From Clostridia bacterium (GTDB lineage: Bacteria > Bacillota_A > Clostridia > Lachnospirales > Lachnospiraceae): 10,210 bases of DNA. Every line of letters starts with the position of its first letter. The first letter of the stretch is position 1. The stretch spans positions 1-10,210 of the forward strand of contig JAAYYM010000596.1 of assembly GCA_012515365.1 (NCBI GenBank). Direction: 5' to 3'. Below the pieces are notes generated by a model. The model did no database searches. It saw only the letters and a list, made by a program, of their open reading frames with translations, and was not told the DNA's origin. A program made the position numbers and the translations under genes. Positions 6,641 through 10,210 of this stretch are shown one piece after another.

Positions 6641-7786
6641 CTAATATTCACGACCATCTACAACTTCCTGTGTCACTGCTGTAACCTCATATTCTGTTCC
6701 ATCGATTGTTACAGATTTTACAGTATCGTCATGTGCATAAATTCCCTCATCAACATAGGCTATCTTGTCTGGTGTTCCGCCTGTCTCAAGTACCTGAATA
6801 ATGGATTCTACACGTGGTCCATGTAATGGATTACATTCTGTATCCAATGTGATTTTACCTTCTAAAGTAAGTGCCATTCCAGCATTTACAGCATCAAAGG
6901 ACAGTACCATGATTTCACCATTTGCAATATCTGAACCAACTGTCTTACCAGATGCTTCGATAGCATCAATCGCACCAAATGCTTCATTATCATTTTCACA
7001 CCATACCACATTGATATCGTCATATTGTTTCAAGAAGGACTCCATAACTTCCTGTCCCTTTGCCTGTGTAAACTCTCCTGTTGCTGCTGCTAATAATGTC
7101 ATGTTTGAATTTGCTTCACATGCATCTTCAAGTCCGGCAGTACGACCAATTTGTGCAGAAGCACCAATGGTTCCCTGGATATTAACGATATTTGCATTTT
7201 CAATGTTATTAGCCTGTAAGTACTGATTTAACCACTCAGCAGCCTTATCACCTTCAAGCTGGAAGTTTGATCCAACCCATGCTGTATACAGACTATCATC
7301 CGATACATCTACCATACGATCTACAATAATAACTGGAATTCCTGCATCACTGGCTTCCTGCAATACTGCATCCCAACCAGTCTCTGTAACAGGAGCCAGC
7401 ACAATATAATCAACTTCCTGCTGAATAAAATTACGAATTGCGGCAATTTGATTTTCCTGTTTCTGCTGTGCATCATCAAAAATTAACTCATATCCGTTTT
7501 CTTCTGTGAATGTTGTTTTCATAGATGTTGAATTAGCAGTACGCCAATCTGATTCTGCTCCCACCTGTGCAAAACCAACCGTAATGAGTTCTCCTGCTGT
7601 CTCTTCTGGGGCTTCTGTCTCTGCTGATGCTTCTGTTTCTTCAGGTGCCTCTGTCTCTGCGCTTGCTTCTGGCGCTGCTGCCTCTTCTGGTGCAGCTGTG
7701 CTTGTTGCAGCGTTACTGGAACCGCATGCTGTTAATCCCATTACCATACATGCAGCCATGAGCATTGCCAATAATTTCTTTTTCAT
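6641..7786 (-). CDS. ytfQ: sugar-binding lipoprotein of ABC importer, YtfQ type
   Basis: A 381-residue extracellular substrate-binding protein (Peripla_BP_4, ribose/galactose class). Residues 1-20 are a lipoprotein signal: KKK, a hydrophobic core, then the lipobox LTAC with Cys21 as the lipidation site. Residues about 24-66 form a low-complexity Ala/Glu/Pro/Thr linker with a duplicated 12-residue unit (41-52 and 53-64). The binding domain starts at about 68 with ITVGFAQVGAESDWR, then DDAQQKQENQIAAIRNF, VLAPVTETGWDAVLQEA and IPVIIVDRMVDVSDDSLY, all very like E. coli YtfQ, the galactofuranose-binding protein, as I recall it. NIQGTIGASAQIGR, GQEVMESFLK and WCENDNEAFGAIDAI continue the match. The ligand here is inferred (galactofuranose or another aldohexose/pentose). 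Start: AAGGAGG (7794-7800) seven bases before the ATG. It is followed by a hairpin that would favour high expression relative to ytfR. Confidence 0.94.
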   Translation of the reverse strand: MKKKLLAMLMAACMVMGLTACGSSNAATSTAAPEEAAAPEASAETEAPEETEASAETEAPEETAGELITVGFAQVGAESDWRTANSTSMKTTFTEENGYELIFDDAQQKQENQIAAIRNFIQQEVDYIVLAPVTETGWDAVLQEASDAGIPVIIVDRMVDVSDDSLYTAWVGSNFQLEGDKAAEWLNQYLQANNIENANIVNIQGTIGASAQIGRTAGLEDACEANSNMTLLAAATGEFTQAKGQEVMESFLKQYDDINVVWCENDNEAFGAIDAIEASGKTVGSDIANGEIMVLSFDAVNAGMALTLEGKITLDTECNPLHGPRVESIIQVLETGGTPDKIAYVDEGIYAHDDTVKSVTIDGTEYEVTAVTQEVVDGREY

Positions 7787-7832
7787 TTGAAATCCTCCTT
7801 AAAGTAAATGTTATTATTTGCTTACAAGGATT

Positions 7833-7861
7833 ATTATATTTTTTTTTCAAACAAATACCAT
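7833..7861 (-). promoter_or_regulatory. candidate promoter for ytfQ
   Basis: The minus strand carries a perfect TATAAT (7838 to 7833), 46 bases before the ytfQ start codon. Seventeen bases upstream is ATGGTA (7861 to 7856), a poor -35 (three of six). A weak -35 would fit a promoter needing an activator such as the AraC-type regulator encoded upstream. The rest of the 156-bp gap (7787-7942) is AT-rich, with no terminator after the kinase gene, so read-through from the two-component genes is also possible. Confidence 0.45.
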
Positions 7862-7942
7862 GAATATTCTTCACCGAAAAGTTGAATAATTTATCACTTT
7901 TTCCACTATCTGTTCTTATTTGTTCGTCAAAAGTTGTTTTTT

Positions 7943-9364
7943 TTATCCATTGGGCTGATTTTTCCCGATTAAGATTTCTACTCGTGTCCCTTCTCCGTAA
8001 ACCGACGATACAGAAATTCCATAATCCGTGCCATAGCATAAACGTATGCGCTCCTGTACTGCAGCCATGCCAAAGCCTATTCTTGTGCCGCCATTTAAAG
8101 CTTTACGTACCTCCGCCAGTTTTTCCGGCTTCATTCCAATACCTGAATCCTCTACTACAATCAGAACATCTGATCCTCTGTCATGAGCAGTCACTCGTAT
8201 CAGACTTCTGCCTCGCTTTTCTTTGACACCATGATATAATGCGTTCTCCGTAATCGGCTGAAGGGTCAGTTTTGGAATCATAATATCGAAAACTGAATCC
8301 GGAAGGTCAATTGAATAATGCAATATATCCCGATACCGTACCTGCTGAATGTCCAAATAGCTTCTCGTATGCATCATTTCCTCCTCGAGCCGAATAATGT
8401 CATTGCCTTCTGAAAGAGCTGTACGGAAGAAAACAGACAGATTACCAAGCATGGCAATTGCATCCGCTTGTTTATCTGCTTCAACAAGCCAAATAATCGT
8501 ATCCAGTGTATTATAGAGAAAATGAGGACTCACCTGTGCCTGCAAAAGCTGCAGTTGCATCTTATGCTGTAGTTGTTCCTCCTCCTTGACATCTTGCAGG
8601 AGCTTCTCAATTCTTTTTGCCATGTTCTGAATGCCCATATTCAAGTCTGCAATCTCATAATCATTAGATTCCACAACCGGAATATTAAACATTCCATTCC
8701 CTACTTTTTTGACATTTTCACGTAATGCTGAAATAGGTCTTGCTATACCGTCTGAGAAACGAAACGATCTGTATAAAATAATAATGGAGACCACCATTAT
8801 TACGAGCACTAATATAACAAAGATCCAAACCAGCCCGCGATTCATGATATCCTCAATCATCGTCAGATAGCCCGCCTCATAATAAATATAGTCCATCATT
8901 TTTTCCTGAATCAATCCGGTCAATACATAAATATTATTATCTAACTGTTGTATCCTGCTGTCGTACCCATCTGTTTCGCCTAGCGCATACATTCGTTTTT
9001 TAAGGTTCTCACAATAATCCAGCACATTTCTAATTGACTGTCTGCTCTCTTTACACTCAGTTGTTTCTGACAATGACCGCGCAATTGCTATTGCAACCTC
9101 TACATCTTCAATAGGAAGGTCTTCCTTTCCCTTATTACTTACAGCATAATGGTACATCTTCATATCCAGATTTTCCTTGAATTCAATGTTAAATCTGCTA
9201 CTAACATTTACATTATGTGTGATTTTCGAATAACGCATTGCATATGTTCCCAGTATGATCATGATCACTATAATACACAAAATTAAGGGGGTCAGGATTC
9301 TTAACGTAATCAGACGCATTTTCTTGTTCAAGCTCATGCGATTCACCTTTTTGATCTTCATCAT
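7943..9364 (-). CDS. YesM-like sensor histidine kinase
   Basis: A 473-residue membrane sensor kinase. Membrane helix 1 lies at about 19-42 and helix 2 at about 177-198, enclosing an extracytoplasmic sensor domain of about 135 residues, mostly helical and with no recognised ligand fold. A HAMP-like segment follows (about 199-255: ARPISALRENVKKVGNG). The His_kinase domain (PF06580 type) has QAQVSPHFLYNTLDTI with acceptor His281. The ATPase domain has the N-box PITENALYHG (Asn374), G1 DSGIGM (406-411) and the G2-like IGFGMAAVQERI (429-440). The start overlaps the stop of the upstream regulator (ATGA). AAAGGA lies about nine bases before the first ATG; Met10, preceded by AAGGTG, is an alternative start. 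Such kinases phosphorylate AraC-type response regulators that control adjacent sugar uptake genes. Here the cognate receiver domain appears to be missing, so phosphotransfer to its neighbour should not be possible. Confidence 0.93.
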   Translation of the reverse strand: MMKIKKVNRMSLNKKMRLITLRILTPLILCIIVIMIILGTYAMRYSKITHNVNVSSRFNIEFKENLDMKMYHYAVSNKGKEDLPIEDVEVAIAIARSLSETTECKESRQSIRNVLDYCENLKKRMYALGETDGYDSRIQQLDNNIYVLTGLIQEKMMDYIYYEAGYLTMIEDIMNRGLVWIFVILVLVIMVVSIIILYRSFRFSDGIARPISALRENVKKVGNGMFNIPVVESNDYEIADLNMGIQNMAKRIEKLLQDVKEEEQLQHKMQLQLLQAQVSPHFLYNTLDTIIWLVEADKQADAIAMLGNLSVFFRTALSEGNDIIRLEEEMMHTRSYLDIQQVRYRDILHYSIDLPDSVFDIMIPKLTLQPITENALYHGVKEKRGRSLIRVTAHDRGSDVLIVVEDSGIGMKPEKLAEVRKALNGGTRIGFGMAAVQERIRLCYGTDYGISVSSVYGEGTRVEILIGKNQPNG

Positions 9365-10032
9365 ATCAGTGTTTCCTTTTGATTCCTGTATTCACTCGGA
9401 GTGCATCCCTGTGTCTTCCGAAACAGAAAACTAAAATAATGAGAATCTTTATATCCGACCTCTAAAGCAATCTCACCAGAACGTTTATCACTGCATCTTA
9501 GCAATTCCTTTGCCTTCTTCATTCTAAGCGCAGTCAGATACTCGATAAAAGTCTGTCCCATCTCCTGACTGAATAAAGCGCTGAAGTGGTTAGCACTCAC
9601 ATTGACCTCGCATGCTACCTTATTAAGAGACATATCTTCATCTGCAAAATGCTCCTGAAGAAAACGAGTAGATGTCAGAATCACATTCTGATAACGATTT
9701 TGGGCATTTTCTTCTCGAAGTTCAATTCCTGCACTTAATATGTACACAATTCTATTCTGGAGATCTTCTACTGTCTGAATCTCATCCGTACAAATACGAC
9801 CTGCATCTAATTCCATTTTTTCTGCATTGTAACCCATCTCATGAACAAATGAATTCACACCAAAATAAACAAACAGCAAAATATACTGACGAAATATTTT
9901 AGACTTTAGTGCCTCTTCTGATATCATCCTGATATAATTTTCCGTGAAGCTCTCCACTTCATCCATCAACGCATTACTCAGAAAAGTTCGAATAATATCT
10001 GAATTCATCACATTTACATCTATATTGTTCAA
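9361..10032 (-). CDS. AraC-type response regulator (YesN-like), truncated: receiver domain absent
   Basis: Residues about 116-217 are a complete AraC/XylS DNA-binding domain with two helix-turn-helix units: MSLNKVACEVNVSANHFSALF, then SGEIALEVGYKDSHYFSFLFRK and the closing CTPSEYR. Residues 1-115 are the mainly helical linker typical of YesN response regulators. Full-length relatives have an N-terminal receiver domain with a phospho-accepting Asp and are about twice as long or more; none of that is present. The frame stays open for 23 codons upstream of the TTG at 10032 (reading VVVNYEQNGENEIEELD, which looks like natural linker), then meets TGA at 10102-10104 inside a repeat of the flanking element. 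The gene therefore looks cut off by an insertion. A product could start at the TTG (GAGG eight bases upstream) or at Met9. It may be a pseudogene, or may act as a phosphorylation-independent activator of the ytf operon. Confidence 0.85.
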   Translation of the reverse strand: MNNIDVNVMNSDIIRTFLSNALMDEVESFTENYIRMISEEALKSKIFRQYILLFVYFGVNSFVHEMGYNAEKMELDAGRICTDEIQTVEDLQNRIVYILSAGIELREENAQNRYQNVILTSTRFLQEHFADEDMSLNKVACEVNVSANHFSALFSQEMGQTFIEYLTALRMKKAKELLRCSDKRSGEIALEVGYKDSHYFSFLFRKTQGCTPSEYRNQKETLI

Positions 10033-10083
10033 ATCAAGTTCCTCTATTTCGTTTTCTCCATTTTGCTCATAATTAACGACTAC

Positions 10084-10210
10084 TGTAAACTGTACCCCTT
10101 GTCAAGGACATTTTTAAAACTTGAGTTCCCTATTGTTGGACACCTCAGTTTTGCATAAATCCCTGCTCTTGGACATGTTCAAGAATCAGCAAGCCCCACA
10201 TAGTGGACAC
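10084..10210. mobile_element. probable end of an insertion sequence (rest beyond window)
   Basis: No coding sequence is seen here. The region starts where the response regulator frame loses its linker-like sequence. A plausible boundary is the TGT at 10084, since many insertion sequences begin with TG; this falls exactly between two codons of the interrupted gene. It holds four regularly spaced direct repeats, as expected of transposase binding sites. The sequence near the boundary (ACTGTACCCC ... GGACA) resembles ends I associate with IS3-family (IS150-like) elements, while multiple subterminal repeats are also known from the IS21 family. The family is not determined because no transposase is in the window. 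Confidence 0.5.
10096..10209 (-). repeat. four direct repeats TGTCC-N7-GGG at a 32-34 bp period
   Basis: Read on the minus strand, the motif TGTCC, seven variable bases, then GGG occurs at 10195-10209, 10161-10175, 10128-10142 and 10096-10110. The steps are 34, 33 and 32 bp, close to three helical turns, which would put all copies on the same face of DNA. The seven-base cores (ACTATGT, AAGAGCA, AACAATA, TTGACAA) are purine/A-rich but not identical. Confidence 0.75.

Noticed and set aside
6801..7226. Open frames on the plus strand opposite ytfQ, ytfR, ytfT, yjfF and the kinase
   Set aside because: They are antisense shadows: no ribosome binding sites, low-complexity Ser/Thr-rich translations, and full overlap with well-supported genes.
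7800..7820. Possible catabolite (cre) operator before ytfQ, TGTAAGCAAAT...
   Set aside because: It lacks the CG centre and the matching right half of a cre site.
10043..10069. Short frame ATG AGC AAA ATG GAG AAA upstream of the regulator
   Set aside because: It ends at a TAG after eight codons and is out of frame with the regulator; no ribosome binding site supports it.
10096..10209. CRISPR-like array, because of the roughly 33-bp period
   Set aside because: Only eight of 15 bases are fixed in each unit, the remaining interval shows no repeat-sized identity, and no cas gene is seen. It fits protein binding sites at an IS end better.

Overview
The window looks like a chromosomal segment of an anaerobic, low-to-moderate GC Firmicute, most likely a Clostridia member of the Lachnospiraceae type. 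This is inferred from the AAGGAGG-type ribosome binding sites, intrinsic terminators with U-tracts, a Gram-positive style lipoprotein signal with an acidic Ala/Glu/Pro/Thr linker, and a YesM/YesN-type two-component pair beside a sugar ABC transporter. I could not run a database search, so the lineage is an inference.

Left part (1-2894). A PAS-containing cytoplasmic sensor histidine kinase is read leftward and runs off the window edge. It is divergent from a rightward pair: a short MerR-family regulator and nagA (N-acetylglucosamine-6-phosphate deacetylase). The 222-bp divergent intergenic region carries four copies of the heptamer ATATGTC, one of them inverted, which looks like an operator set.

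Middle and right part (2924-10032, all leftward). The order of transcription is: the C-terminal half of an AraC-type response regulator; a YesM-like sensor kinase (ATGA overlap with the regulator); a 156-bp gap with a candidate promoter; ytfQ, a sugar-binding lipoprotein; a strong hairpin with a U-tract; ytfR, a two-domain ATPase; ytfT and yjfF, the two permeases. The last three genes overlap each other by 8 and 4 nt. Together ytfQ-ytfR-ytfT-yjfF form a complete ABC importer of the YtfQRT-YjfF type, whose E. coli member takes up galactofuranose. The operon appears to end at an intrinsic terminator that lies inside the 3' coding end of the convergent nagA gene.

Right edge (about 10084-10210). 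The response regulator is missing its receiver domain. Its reading frame continues upstream until it runs into non-coding sequence with four direct repeats of the form TGTCC-N7-GGG at a 32-34 bp period. I read this as the end of an insertion sequence that has removed the 5' part of the regulator gene. No wholly new system is evident. The points most worth a second look are the decapitated regulator with its repeat array, the terminator embedded antisense in nagA, and the ATATGTC operator cluster.
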